Of a stretch of DNA of 64,000 nucleotides, positions 54,530 to 63,902 are shown piece by piece (the first letter of the stretch is position 1; each line of letters opens with the position of its first letter). The stretch lies in the NCBI GenBank assembly GCA_029552745.1, contig JAKPDK010000134.1, forward strand, positions 27,420 to 91,419, read 5' to 3'. The notes under the pieces are model-generated. The model saw only the letters and a program-made list of their open reading frames with translations. It did no database searches and had not been told where the DNA came from. This stretch comes from Candidatus Hydrogenedentota bacterium (lineage in GTDB: Bacteria > Hydrogenedentota > Hydrogenedentia > Hydrogenedentales > SLHB01). The position numbers and the translations under genes were made by a program.

Positions 54530-55735
54530 ATGCGCGTTATGAACCATGATTATGCGGGACATCCCTTCCAATGCGATTTAAGCCGCACCTTGGCGAAACG
54601 CGGGCATGAAGTCTGTCATGTCTATGCCGCCTCCAATGATGCGCCGCGAGGCGACTTGGAACGGCGAGAGAACGATCCGGCGGGACTGGAATTTGTTGCG
54701 TTGCATTTGCCCCGCCGCATTCAAAAACAGGCATTTTTGGAACGGCGACGCCTGGAACTGACGTACGCCCACATGCTTGCAGACCGTATTCGTTCGAACC
54801 CGCCGGACATCGTTCTTTCTGGAAATACACCGACCGAAGTCCAGCAAATATTGCTTCGCGCGGCACATGAAAAAGGCGTGCGGTTTGTTTCTTGGGTACA
54901 GGATATCTATGGCGTTGCGGTTCATCGCATTCTGAGAAAGAAGCTACCGATCATCGGCGAAATAGTTGGGCGGTGGTATATTCATATTGACCGTGTTGTT
55001 CTGCGAAAGAGCGATGCGATAGTTGTCATCAGCGAGGACTTTCTGCATTTTGTCGACGAGTGCGGGGTAGATCAGAATCGGGTTCGTGTTATTTACAATT
55101 GGGCGCCCATTCAGGCTATCCCTTTGTTGCCAAAAGAAAACCCTTGGGCGCGGGAAAATAATTTGGTAGGGAAAACCTGCATCATTTACACCGGCACGCT
55201 AGGGATGAAACACAATCCCGCTCTCTTGATCGACTTAGCAAAACATTTCCGGGGCAACGACAGCATACAACTAGTGATTGTGTCTCAGGGTCCCGGTCCG
55301 GACTGGGTGAAAGAGAAAGCAACTGAAGAAGGCTTATCCAACATACACGTTACGGGTTGGGTGCCGCAGCAAACGCTTCCTGAAGTGCTCGCCACGGCTG
55401 ATGTCTTAGTAGCGGTGTTGGAGCCGGACGCGGGTATTTTTTCGGTACCTTCCAAAGTGTTGACGTATCTGTGCGCGGCACGGCCGATGGTTCTGGCTGT
55501 TCCTTTGGAGAATCTTGCTGCGCGTATCGTCCAGCAAGTTGGCGCCGGCATTGTCGTGCCTCCCAACCAGCCGAGACAGTTTATCGAGGCAGTGGAACGT
55601 CTGCTGAACCAGCCCGACCTCGGGGCGCAAATGGGCGAACGAGGTAGAAAATATGCCGAGGAAAATTTTGACATAGAAACGATCACAGACAAGTTTGAAG
55701 AGGTGTTTTGCATAGCGATGCAGCAACAGGTCTAG
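54530..55735 (+). CDS. GT4-type glycosyltransferase (WcaI-like)
   Basis: GT-B glycosyltransferase, 401 residues, related to WcaI and other capsule transferases. N-terminal acceptor half shows HPFQCDLSRTLAKRGHEV and a VQDIYGVAVHRIL segment. C-terminal donor half has IIYTGTLGMKHNP, ATADVLVAVLEPDAGIFSVPSKVLTYL and the E-x7-E-type region. The ATG at 54530 follows GGGAGAGG; the open frame runs upstream to 54470 without a site. It is separate from the exopolysaccharide locus at 14.7 kb. Donor sugar unknown. Confidence 0.9.
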   Translation: MRVMNHDYAGHPFQCDLSRTLAKRGHEVCHVYAASNDAPRGDLERRENDPAGLEFVALHLPRRIQKQAFLERRRLELTYAHMLADRIRSNPPDIVLSGNTPTEVQQILLRAAHEKGVRFVSWVQDIYGVAVHRILRKKLPIIGEIVGRWYIHIDRVVLRKSDAIVVISEDFLHFVDECGVDQNRVRVIYNWAPIQAIPLLPKENPWARENNLVGKTCIIYTGTLGMKHNPALLIDLAKHFRGNDSIQLVIVSQGPGPDWVKEKATEEGLSNIHVTGWVPQQTLPEVLATADVLVAVLEPDAGIFSVPSKVLTYLCAARPMVLAVPLENLAARIVQQVGAGIVVPPNQPRQFIEAVERLLNQPDLGAQMGERGRKYAEENFDIETITDKFEEVFCIAMQQQV

Positions 55736-55757
55736 GTCATTTCAAGGAGGTTGCGTT

Positions 55758-56825
55758 ATGTTTACCATTTCGTCACTACTGTTTGTAATGGTGAGTCCCA
55801 TCGTCGGCGCGGAGGACATTGTTATTACGCGGGTTTTTGGTCCGGAACATCCAGGACCTTACAAGCACCCATCCTGTATCACGGAACTCGACAATGGCGA
55901 TCTATATTTAGCGTACTATGGTGGCTCGGGGGAATACGGCACGGATACCGCGGTATTCGGCGCTCGCTTGAAAAAAGGGGAATCGGAATGGAGCGCGCCG
56001 GTTGTTATTGCAGACACGCCGTGGGAATCGGAAGGGAATCCTGTGGTATGGCAGGCGCCTGACGGTATTGTGTGGCTCTGGTACGTGAACCGCATTGGCG
56101 ATTTCTGGTCAACGTCGCGCATTAAAGCGAAAGTCTCGTTTGATGGCGCGCAAACATGGTCGGATTCGATGATGGTGACGTATGAGCAGGGAACCATGGT
56201 GCGGTCTCATCCAATTGTCTTGCATGATGGCGACTATCTTCTTCCGATCTATCACGAGACGGGCGAGGACCGTGAGTTTGTCCCACCGGACACTATGTCT
56301 TCTTTCTTGCGGTTCAATCCCAAAACCAAGAAATATACGGAGACAAACCGTATCAAGTCGCGCATGGGTAACCTGCAGCCTGCCGTAGTCCAGATCACGG
56401 ATGATTACCTTGTGGCGTATTGTCGGCGCGGTGGAGGTTATGAAGGGGCGAAGGATGGGTACTTAGTGCGGACCGAGTCGCATGATGGCGGGAAAACCTG
56501 GAGCGAAGGAAAGGATTCACCGTTTCCCAATCCGAATGCAGCAGTGGATTTTATTAAGCTGCAAAACGGTCATCTATTGCTGGTTTACAACGACAGCATG
56601 ACGGACCGGACGCCCTTAACAGCTGCCATATCCGTCGATAACGACCGCACGTACCCCTATAAGCGAAACATTGCCGAGGGGGACAATTCGTTTGCGTATC
56701 CGACAGCGATACAAACCCGCGACGGTAAGATTCATGTGGTCTTTACTTCGGATGAGCGTACGGTGATCAACCATGCCGTATTCGAAGAGGAAGCTATCCT
56801 CCGCTCGACAGGATCCAAACCATGA
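55758..56825 (+). CDS. Secreted sialidase-like (BNR) beta-propeller protein
   Basis: Secreted protein of 355 residues with a signal peptide (about 1-18). It has Asp-box/BNR-type strands of the sialidase superfamily: SFDGAQTWSDS, SHDGGKTWSEG and SVDNDRTYPY. AYPTAIQTRDGKIHVVFT near the end is the family's closing blade motif. Related proteins cleave terminal sialic acids or other sugars; the catalytic Arg triad and Tyr/Glu pair cannot be assigned by eye. AAGGAGG precedes the ATG. It follows the glycosyltransferase by 22 bp. Confidence 0.85.
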   Translation: MFTISSLLFVMVSPIVGAEDIVITRVFGPEHPGPYKHPSCITELDNGDLYLAYYGGSGEYGTDTAVFGARLKKGESEWSAPVVIADTPWESEGNPVVWQAPDGIVWLWYVNRIGDFWSTSRIKAKVSFDGAQTWSDSMMVTYEQGTMVRSHPIVLHDGDYLLPIYHETGEDREFVPPDTMSSFLRFNPKTKKYTETNRIKSRMGNLQPAVVQITDDYLVAYCRRGGGYEGAKDGYLVRTESHDGGKTWSEGKDSPFPNPNAAVDFIKLQNGHLLLVYNDSMTDRTPLTAAISVDNDRTYPYKRNIAEGDNSFAYPTAIQTRDGKIHVVFTSDERTVINHAVFEEEAILRSTGSKP

Positions 56826-56835
56826 GAAAAAGAGG

Positions 56836-57768
56836 TTAGCGGTCGGCGCGACGCCGATCGACAAAAACGGCGCTTTTGCCTTCGGCTTTTGCCATCTGTC
56901 GCGTTTGTCCCAGTACTTCGAAGACTTTTTGAGCGCTTTTGAAATGCCGGTATTGATTGTGGGCGACGCCGATGGACAGCGACATGAGCGGGCTACGAAC
57001 CTCGCGTCCACGCTTATCTACGACCGTAATGTAGCCGGCGGCTACCTCGTGGGCGCTGTAGAGTTGTTTGACGCTTTGGTCAAACGTTTGCATTAACGTA
57101 CTGCAGAACCGCTCGTAATCTTCCAAATTGAGCAAGACAACAAAATGCTCTCCGCCCAGATGGGCGATGAAACACTCGTAGATGCCCATGGTGCGTGCCA
57201 GGTGTTTGAGCATGCGGGCAAAAAATTCCAGCACACGGCGTTGTCCTTCCGCACCGTGCAGGGCGCAGTAGGGTTTGAATCCTGCTATATCAATGTAACA
57301 GGCGCTGATAGCCATACCTCGTGCCAGGCGATGGTTGATTTCGCGTTTGATTGCTTCCGTGCCCGGCAGGTCGGTGATGGGATGCCGTTGTGATATCGAA
57401 TCTAGGAGTTCCTGAAGCGCCGTAATTTTCTCGGAAAGATGTTCAAGACGGAACGGTTTGGCGAGGTAATCATCGGCGCCCTGCTCCAGCCCGTGGATGA
57501 TTTCGGGTTCTTCTCCTAGGGCGGTGAGGATCAAAATACCAATGCGGTAAAGCTCCGGGTCTTTTCTGATACGTCGGCAGATCTGATACCCGGTTACCCC
57601 GGGCAGCATGATATCCAGTATCGCGATATCCGGCTTATACCGTTTTGCGAGTTCAAATGCTCCCTCACCAGAATGATGCGTCACGATTTCGTGGCCATTG
57701 GTCGACAGTTTTGTTTTGATAAGTTCTGCCAAATCCTGGTCATCGTCTACGAGAAGAATTCTGCTCAT
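56836..57768 (-). CDS. Response regulator with degenerate GGDEF domain
   Basis: Two-domain protein of 310 residues. The N-terminal receiver (about 3-115) has DDD at 8-10, phosphoacceptor Asp52 and Lys104. The second domain matches a GGDEF cyclase fold, but its signature is GGEHF (205-209), with His in place of the catalytic Glu, and there is no RxxD inhibitory site. It is therefore probably not an active diguanylate cyclase and may bind GTP or act as a signal effector. The ATG at 57768 is preferred over a start at 57831. No histidine kinase is adjacent. Confidence 0.85.
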   Translation of the reverse strand: MSRILLVDDDQDLAELIKTKLSTNGHEIVTHHSGEGAFELAKRYKPDIAILDIMLPGVTGYQICRRIRKDPELYRIGILILTALGEEPEIIHGLEQGADDYLAKPFRLEHLSEKITALQELLDSISQRHPITDLPGTEAIKREINHRLARGMAISACYIDIAGFKPYCALHGAEGQRRVLEFFARMLKHLARTMGIYECFIAHLGGEHFVVLLNLEDYERFCSTLMQTFDQSVKQLYSAHEVAAGYITVVDKRGREVRSPLMSLSIGVAHNQYRHFKSAQKVFEVLGQTRQMAKAEGKSAVFVDRRRADR

Positions 57769-57973
57769 ACCCTCACCCTGTTTTGCGACAACTAAAAATG
57801 CCGACAGCCAACTCCCTTTTCTTGTATCCACTCACCCTAACATTTGAGTAAACAGGCAAAAGCACTTACGACTATCCGTGTTTTTTGATTATACACTACC
57901 CCTTTGAGATTTGCATATCCGACTAACGATGCCCCCTATGGCGCGTATTAGTGAAGGGCGTTCAAGGTGCTCA

Positions 57974-58450
57974 TCACCTCTGACGTTGATCCCCCAATAC
58001 CCTCATCTTTGTCTCAATAAGTTGTGGATGTGTCAAATTAAGCAAGTTTGCCAACTTGTGGATGAAATAGTCTTCATGGGCTTCTAAGGTGCCGTCAGCA
58101 TAGATCACGCGCCAGGTTTCTTCCAAAATACGCAATTTTTCAGCCAGGTCACATTGCTCGTTGATTTCACGCGTGCACCGCCACAGCGCATTGTTTTGGG
58201 TTTGCTTCTCCTGCGCGGCAACCAGGAGGTTTTCTGCGTCTTCATTTGATAGCTGGAAATGGCTCTGCAACGCGTCTAATACGCGGCGGCATTCCTCCGG
58301 GGAGAATTCGTCATCGACGGTAGCGGCCTCCAGCAGGATAACAGCAGCTGCCAGCTGCAAACGCTCTTCCGCCGGCAACTCTACGTATGTACCTTCCTGT
58401 GATAACCACTCCAATAGACGCTGCAACATATCCTGACCCTTTTTCTTCAT
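57974..58450 (-). CDS. TerB-like helical protein
   Basis: A 158-residue, all-helical protein that fits the TerB/DjlA-N-like family: AAAVILLEAATVDDEFSPEE and VIYADGTLEAHEDYFIHKLA are the two conserved acidic-helix repeats that bind metal in TerB. The family is linked to tellurite resistance and to stress or phage defence, but many members have no known role. The start is the ATG at 58450 or the ATG at 58429, which has the better upstream AAGGG. It is a separate transcription unit from the neighbouring response regulator. Confidence 0.75.
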   Translation of the reverse strand: MKKKGQDMLQRLLEWLSQEGTYVELPAEERLQLAAAVILLEAATVDDEFSPEECRRVLDALQSHFQLSNEDAENLLVAAQEKQTQNNALWRCTREINEQCDLAEKLRILEETWRVIYADGTLEAHEDYFIHKLANLLNLTHPQLIETKMRVLGDQRQR

Positions 58451-58630
58451 TATGAAGCTTTTGCGAGTTTGAGATCAATACGGGGTTCGCGGGTATTCGC
58501 AGTTTTTAAGGAGGTCGTTGTGAGATGCGTACCCCGTTTCTCTTCAATCATCCGACGGTTGATCCTCTCTTCTAGCGATTGTAATCTTTTTCTTGAGATT
58601 TTGCGGCAAATGTGGGCAAAGGAGGTTGCT

Positions 58631-60424
58631 ATGCAAGACGTCATACTTGCGAAATCTTTGTGGGTGCTGGCGATAGTGGGGACAGCCTTTTTTATTTATT
58701 CTCATTTGGCATGGGCGGAAACGCCCCGAATCTGGGTTACCCACTCCTTAGAGAAAGTGTTTCCCGAAACCGAAAAGCCTCAGAATGCGAAAACCAGTAT
58801 CGAGCTAAAGTTGGGACGAAACGACACCGAAGACGCGCAGATTATCGTCAGAATGCCCAAAGGGGTCTCGGCAGGCGGCGCCCGATTTACCCCTTCAGAC
58901 CTGACAGGACCCAAGGGGGCTACCCTCAGCAAAGACTGCATCTCAGCGTGGTGGGTCTGGTATACGTATGTGTTGAACAATCCCAATGGAAATACCGATC
59001 CGAAAACCTACCTACGAAAGGCGCCGGCGTTTTTCCCCGATGCGTTTTTGGAGCAGAAAGAGATTCGGATTCGCGATCAGTGGACTCAGCCGTTGTGGGT
59101 ATCTGTGCATGTACCCAAAGGCGCCAAACCCGGAACCTACACGGGCACGTTTGCGGTGGATATGACGGTAGGCGGTGAACCCATGCACTTTGACATCCCG
59201 GTGACTGTCACGGTTTGGCCATTCACGTTGCCGGACGAGTTTCATCTTCACCATACCGAGTGGTTCACCTTTTGGAGCTTGGCGGACTATTACCGTATTC
59301 CTGTCTGGTCGGAAGAGTTCTGGGTATGGGTGGAACGCGTGGCGGTGGATATGGCTCGTCACAAACAGGATATGATCCTAACGCCTTTAGCTTCTCTCGT
59401 GCGGATCAAGCAAACTGCTCCTAACGAGTTCTCTTTTGACTTCAGCAACTTAGATCGTTGGGTGGAGACGTTTAAGAAAGCCGGGGTGACTTGGATTGAG
59501 GGAAGCCATGTCGCGGGACGGGGTGCCGGTTGGGAAGGTCCTTTCGTTTGGAACAGGTTTGCTGTGGAGGGGGTCGACACCGCCGCGTTAAGTGAAGAAG
59601 CCTTTGAGCCTTACGTGGAAGCCTTGTTGAAGGCGGTACATGCCCATTTGAAGGAACGCGGTTGGGCGGAACGCTATGTACAACATATTGCGGATGAACC
59701 CGTCAAGGCGAATGAATCTTCTTGGACCTATCGAGCGGTAAAAGTGCGCGAATGGATGCCGGGTGTACCCATCATCGATGCCGTGATGCTGGACGGTCTC
59801 AAAGGATATATCGATATCCGTGTGCCGCAGATTCAGGAAATCACGCCGGAATTCGAGCGTGTACCGGGTGAATCGCTTTGGAGCTACGTGTGTTTATCTC
59901 CAAAAGGAATCTATCCGAACCGGTTTGTAGACTATCCGCTGATTCGTAACCGGATTCTATTCTGGTTGTCGTGGTCGATGCGGTTGGAAGGCTTTCTTCA
60001 CTGGGGATATAACTACTGGCAGACGTGGCCAGAAGTGCCCGTTGCCGTGGACGTCTCGCCGTGGCTAGATGCTACCGGCGCCAGCATTTATGTCCAAGAC
60101 AGGTCCCCGTTACCTGCTGGAGACCCGTTTATCGTGTATCCGGGCCGAAACAGCATATGTTCCAGCATGCGGTGGGAAGATGTGCGGAATGGCATGGAAG
60201 ACTTTGAATATCTTTATCTATTAGAGCAAGCCATTACAAAATCCCATAGCCGTTTGAGCCGTTCTGTTCAACAGGAAGCACAAAGACTCCTTGCCCGCGT
60301 GCGGGACGAGCTCGCCCCTTCGCCAGTCCGGCATACCCACGATGCCGAGCTGCTTTTGTCTATCCGGGAACAAGCCGGCGAACTCCTGGCGCGTATTGCA
60401 AAAACCACAGGCGTTAACCGCTGA
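58631..60424 (+). CDS. Secreted DUF4091 (glycoside-hydrolase-like) protein
   Basis: Secreted protein of 597 residues with a signal peptide (about 1-29, ending HLAWAE). Residues about 30-195 form an N-terminal beta domain. The catalytic-like DUF4091 TIM-barrel follows: YVQHIADEPVKANESSW (paired Glu/Asp positions), the MRLEGFLHWGYNYW motif and EDFEYLYLLEQAI. Proteins with this domain are annotated as glycoside hydrolases without tested substrate. The ATG at 58631 follows GGAGGTTGCT; an upstream frame to 58469 lacks a site. It is a third large polysaccharide-linked secreted protein here. Confidence 0.83.
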   Translation: MQDVILAKSLWVLAIVGTAFFIYSHLAWAETPRIWVTHSLEKVFPETEKPQNAKTSIELKLGRNDTEDAQIIVRMPKGVSAGGARFTPSDLTGPKGATLSKDCISAWWVWYTYVLNNPNGNTDPKTYLRKAPAFFPDAFLEQKEIRIRDQWTQPLWVSVHVPKGAKPGTYTGTFAVDMTVGGEPMHFDIPVTVTVWPFTLPDEFHLHHTEWFTFWSLADYYRIPVWSEEFWVWVERVAVDMARHKQDMILTPLASLVRIKQTAPNEFSFDFSNLDRWVETFKKAGVTWIEGSHVAGRGAGWEGPFVWNRFAVEGVDTAALSEEAFEPYVEALLKAVHAHLKERGWAERYVQHIADEPVKANESSWTYRAVKVREWMPGVPIIDAVMLDGLKGYIDIRVPQIQEITPEFERVPGESLWSYVCLSPKGIYPNRFVDYPLIRNRILFWLSWSMRLEGFLHWGYNYWQTWPEVPVAVDVSPWLDATGASIYVQDRSPLPAGDPFIVYPGRNSICSSMRWEDVRNGMEDFEYLYLLEQAITKSHSRLSRSVQQEAQRLLARVRDELAPSPVRHTHDAELLLSIREQAGELLARIAKTTGVNR

Positions 60425-60503
60425 GAAAGCTGTGACCGGGCCTTTGTCGGCACAGGCGCACTGTGCCAGATTTTCGGGAGCATAAGGAGATAACGAACAG
60501 AGT

Positions 60504-61397
60504 CTACCGGGGTTTTTCGGAAGCAAAGCAAAAATATTGGGAGCGATTATTTATCGCCTCCTGGAGCCGTTTTTGCGAAAGTTTCAAGAAGTTGGGGTCA
60601 AGCTCAACGCCGACAAATCGGCGTCTGGTGGCGAGGGCCGCGATACCGGTTGTCCCGCTTCCGGCAAAGGGATCGAAGATAAAATCGTCTTCTTTCGTGC
60701 TTGCCAGGATGATTCTCGTCAAAAGTTCTACAGGTTTTTGAGTGGGATGTTTGCCAAAGAGTTTCTCCTGGTTACCGGGCGGCGGAATTGTCCAGACGGA
60801 TTTCATTTGCTTCCCGTCGTTCATCGCACGAATGACGTCATAGTTGAAATAGTGTTTGGAACGTTCGTTTTTTGTCGCCCAGATGATCGTCTCTGTTGAA
60901 TGGGTGAAATAGCGACACGATAGGTTGGGAGGGGGATTGGGTTTTTCCCACGTAATATCATTCAGGATTTTCATGCCGAGTTGCTGCATCGCGTATCCGA
61001 CAGAATAGATGACGTGGTGGGTGCCTGATACCCAGATCGTTCCGTTTGGTTTCAGTAGGCGTTGACACCGTGAAAGCCATGTTAAGTTAAACTCGTGATT
61101 TAATTCAGGGCCTTTGGATTTGTCCCACTGTCCCTTGTCAACTTTGACCATTCTGCCCGCGTGACACGTGATACCCCCATTGGACAAAAAATACGGGGGA
61201 TCGGCAAAAATCATGTCGAACACACCCCGCGGGTAGCGCTCGATCAGGGCGTCCATAAACGGGATGCAATCGGCGTGGTATAGAAATACGTGATTATCCT
61301 GATCACGAAAAACACACGGGAAAGGCAAGGCGTCGAGATCTCCTGAAAACCCTGGGTAGTCTTCTGGGAGTTCCTTTTCAGCCGGTTGTCGTTTCAT
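60504..61397 (-). CDS. Adenine-specific DNA methyltransferase (beta class, DpnA/MboII-like)
   Basis: Site-specific N6-adenine methyltransferase, about 297 residues. Catalytic motif IV is FADPPYFLSNGG near residue 65 and the SAM-binding motif I is FDPFAGSGTTGIAAL near 255. Motif IV before motif I defines the beta class. The GRMVKVDKGQWDKSKG and WVSGTHHVIYSVG segments match the DpnA/MboII branch, which often recognises GATC or GAAGA. The ATG at 61397 follows GGAAGA; a longer frame to 61481 has no site. No restriction enzyme is adjacent, so it looks solitary. The recognition sequence is not determined. Confidence 0.88.
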   Translation of the reverse strand: MKRQPAEKELPEDYPGFSGDLDALPFPCVFRDQDNHVFLYHADCIPFMDALIERYPRGVFDMIFADPPYFLSNGGITCHAGRMVKVDKGQWDKSKGPELNHEFNLTWLSRCQRLLKPNGTIWVSGTHHVIYSVGYAMQQLGMKILNDITWEKPNPPPNLSCRYFTHSTETIIWATKNERSKHYFNYDVIRAMNDGKQMKSVWTIPPPGNQEKLFGKHPTQKPVELLTRIILASTKEDDFIFDPFAGSGTTGIAALATRRRFVGVELDPNFLKLSQKRLQEAINNRSQYFCFASEKPR

Positions 61398-61481
61398 GAT
61401 TCTTCCGCTCTTGCATACCTCATTGGGTCGTTTCACAGGAATTTGTGATTTTGGCACATATTGCTTAAGGTATTTTAACAT

Positions 61482-61924
61482 ACGGTTTTAACGTAACCCC
61501 TGTCTCATAAGGATTTTTAGCGCTATTGAGCCCATGCAGCATCCGAGAGCACACGTTGTAGGGGCGTTGGCGGTTGTAAAAAGAGATAATGTCGTGTGAG
61601 TCCTGCGTGTGACTCATGCTCTTCGGAGTAATCTGGCAGATGACTGTCTTCGGATTTGACGTTGCGCTATAGGGGGTCAAAAAATACATTGTCGAGTGCC
61701 CAGCCGCGCTCGTCATCCTGATGCACATATCCGCTCTCCGTAGAGTTCACGCGCACAACTCGCTGAGTGTAGAAATGCCTTTTAACGTGGCCTTGAAATC
61801 TTTGGGCTGGTTATTTGGCGATTGCCCCTTCTTTTGGATTCTTTCCGGGGCATTTCCCGTTGTTTATGACCAACAAATACACCGAGCTCTTTTTCAATTA
61901 GACTGCCCAAAAATGAGTGTAACT
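61482..61924. other. Intergenic region with possible transposase remnant
   Basis: About 440 bp between the methyltransferase and the URO-D-like gene. On the minus strand, 61555-61596 encodes HDIISFYNRQRPYN, which resembles the C-terminal FYN-x-QRP motif of IS3-type transposases, but the reading frame has no other recognisable part. A plus-strand frame (61721-62035) overlaps the next gene and lacks a ribosome site. Nothing else is identifiable. Confidence 0.25.
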
Positions 61925-62917
61925 TCACTCAACGGCGCAGAAAAAAGCATCGATGTTTTCTATCGGCGTCTGGGGAGGAATATCACACCCCGAAGAGATC
62001 AGGAAATTCGGGTATTCCTGCGTATTTTTCAGTAGATCGATTGTCGCGTGATAGACCAAATCCGGCTTGCCGTGTCGGAAAATATTCGTTGGATCCAAGT
62101 TACCCGACACGAGTATATTGTCGGGAACCTGCCGTAGTACTTGGTGCGCGTCCACGGCGTTGCCGAAATGAATCCCCCAGACTCCCGTCGTTAGGAACGA
62201 AGGAATCAAACCGGCCACGTTTCCGCAGTTATGTAGCACAACCATAAAGAATTCATCCTGCACCGCCTCGACGATTTGCCGGATATAATCTGAGGAAAAC
62301 TCATGGCAATGCTCCGCTGAAAGGAGTCCGGCCGCCGGTTCGGCGATCACCACGCCATTGGCTCCAGCGGCCTTGAAGGCCTGGGCATATTTGATGAGGA
62401 ACATGGTCGTTTTTTTTAGCAGCGTGTGGATCAAGTCCGGGTCCACCATCAGGTCCATCATCGCCATTGTCATATCCCGCAGGCGAGTTGCCAGCGAATA
62501 GGGACCGATCATGCCGCCTAGCACAGGTCGTTCGGTAATCACTTCGGCTGCCAAGCGCACTGTTTCGATATAAATCGAGGTTCGGCCTTCTTCGACTTCA
62601 GGCACCACGAGCCGTTTGGCACCGTCGAGATCGAAAATGATCGGCTCAGTCACCGTCGGCACTTCATCGTCCGAGAAAGCGACCGGTGCGCCAAAGGCTT
62701 CTGCTTCTACCGAAAGATCCATAACAGTCAGAGCCGCTGCCGATGGATAGCGAGCGGCCAATGCCGTGATACACCCCAACTGCTTTTGGGCGCTATGCAC
62801 CATGTCGTTCACGGATCCTCCAACAAGGTACAGTCCAGGATACGACATAATCGGCATGGCGCGACGCTTAGGAGATACCATTATCTCATGGATCCAATTT
62901 CGCATGTTGATTCGCAT
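61925..62917 (-). CDS. URO-D/MtaA-family cobamide methyltransferase-like protein
   Basis: Protein of 330 residues of the uroporphyrinogen-decarboxylase fold. The Zn-binding pattern HNC (LHNCGNVAG near residue 230) with a distant Cys (SSGCDIPPQTP near 312) is that of methylcobamide:coenzyme M-type methyltransferases (MtaA/MtbA/CmuA) rather than HemE. It probably moves a methyl group from a corrinoid protein, but no corrinoid protein gene is adjacent. AAGGA lies 8 nt before the ATG at 62917. The substrate cannot be assigned. Confidence 0.82.
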   Translation of the reverse strand: MRINMRNWIHEIMVSPKRRAMPIMSYPGLYLVGGSVNDMVHSAQKQLGCITALAARYPSAAALTVMDLSVEAEAFGAPVAFSDDEVPTVTEPIIFDLDGAKRLVVPEVEEGRTSIYIETVRLAAEVITERPVLGGMIGPYSLATRLRDMTMAMMDLMVDPDLIHTLLKKTTMFLIKYAQAFKAAGANGVVIAEPAAGLLSAEHCHEFSSDYIRQIVEAVQDEFFMVVLHNCGNVAGLIPSFLTTGVWGIHFGNAVDAHQVLRQVPDNILVSGNLDPTNIFRHGKPDLVYHATIDLLKNTQEYPNFLISSGCDIPPQTPIENIDAFFCAVE

Positions 62918-63902
62918 GTTCTTTTCCTTGTCTCGAAGGCTAATGGTTACGATGGTGAGTGTTAAATTAATCTTCCATTTTTCCGGCTCATTTTTTCGTC
63001 ACGACTTCGCGATTCTAGCGGCCCAGAGCCATCTGTGTGACAGCGCTTTCCTGTTATGCTGACAGACTCGCAGTAAATTCGTGTCCTTTTTCGGTAGTCC
63101 GATACTTTGGTTAGGTCGATTTTGCTGGTGTTGCTTTGTGGACCCTGCCCTCGGTTTTTTCATCCTTAGGCAGCAAGGATCTCCCTTTTCTACGCCGAAG
63201 CATCGCCACGACACGCCAATGAGTATGAAAAGAAAGCGTATGGGCTTTGTGGCGAAACTGGCGACGGCGAACAGAAACCCGACGAGGATACAGTTAGTCG
63301 TACAGACTTGGAGGCGGCAACATGGGCAGGCGAATGAAACTGCAAAAGGATCATTAAATGTGACCTATTGACGCAGAAATCACTGCATTCCATCCTTCCA
63401 TTACTTGATGGAACGCCCGGCTGCTTTCCTCTCCTGTCCGTCCTCAATCGTCAAAAGCTAAGCATCCCGCATTTGGCCAGTCGCCTTAAATAGACCAGGC
63501 TGAATAATAGACGTAATCTTTTAGTTATTCTACTCTTTTTATCGATGTTATCAGCTCGACTGCGCCGAATCAAAACCGCCATCACTTCCAACGGCCACTT
63601 GGCTAGCGCCTGCTCGATAAATCCCCGCGCCGTATTTGTCTAGGATAGGAACCGCTGCCACTTTCCAAAAATTCGTTATCGCCGCGTCTGTTTCTTTTAC
63701 CTTTCTATTGAGATCCCGCATTGACGGATCCTTGTCTTAACTCCGTGAGTGTTTTCCCATGTTAAAGCTCTACTTCAGTTTTCGCAAAGGAAGCCATTAA
63801 GATTTCACCAACGGGATTCTTCTTAGCCGATGGTTTAGGCTTGACGTAATGATGTGCACAAGTTCACAAACCTTTGGCACTGCATCGAGGAGGTAGACTA
63901 AG
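62918..63902. other. Near 1-kb region without a convincing gene
   Basis: No frame here has a ribosome site, length and composition together. The longest are 63081-63371 (+, 96 codons) and a start-less minus frame at 63451-63639 containing FIEQALAKWPLEVMAVLIRR. A second minus frame nearby reads RKVKETDAAITNFWKVAAVPIL. The two minus frames could be pieces of one decayed gene. No repeats or strong hairpins were noticed. Confidence 0.35.

Noticed and set aside
61721..62035. 104-codon plus-strand frame
   Set aside because: Overlaps the end of the well-supported URO-D-like gene and has no ribosome site.
63081..63371. 96-codon plus-strand frame in the terminal gap
   Set aside because: No ribosome site, Cys/Trp-rich unstructured composition and no recognisable motif.
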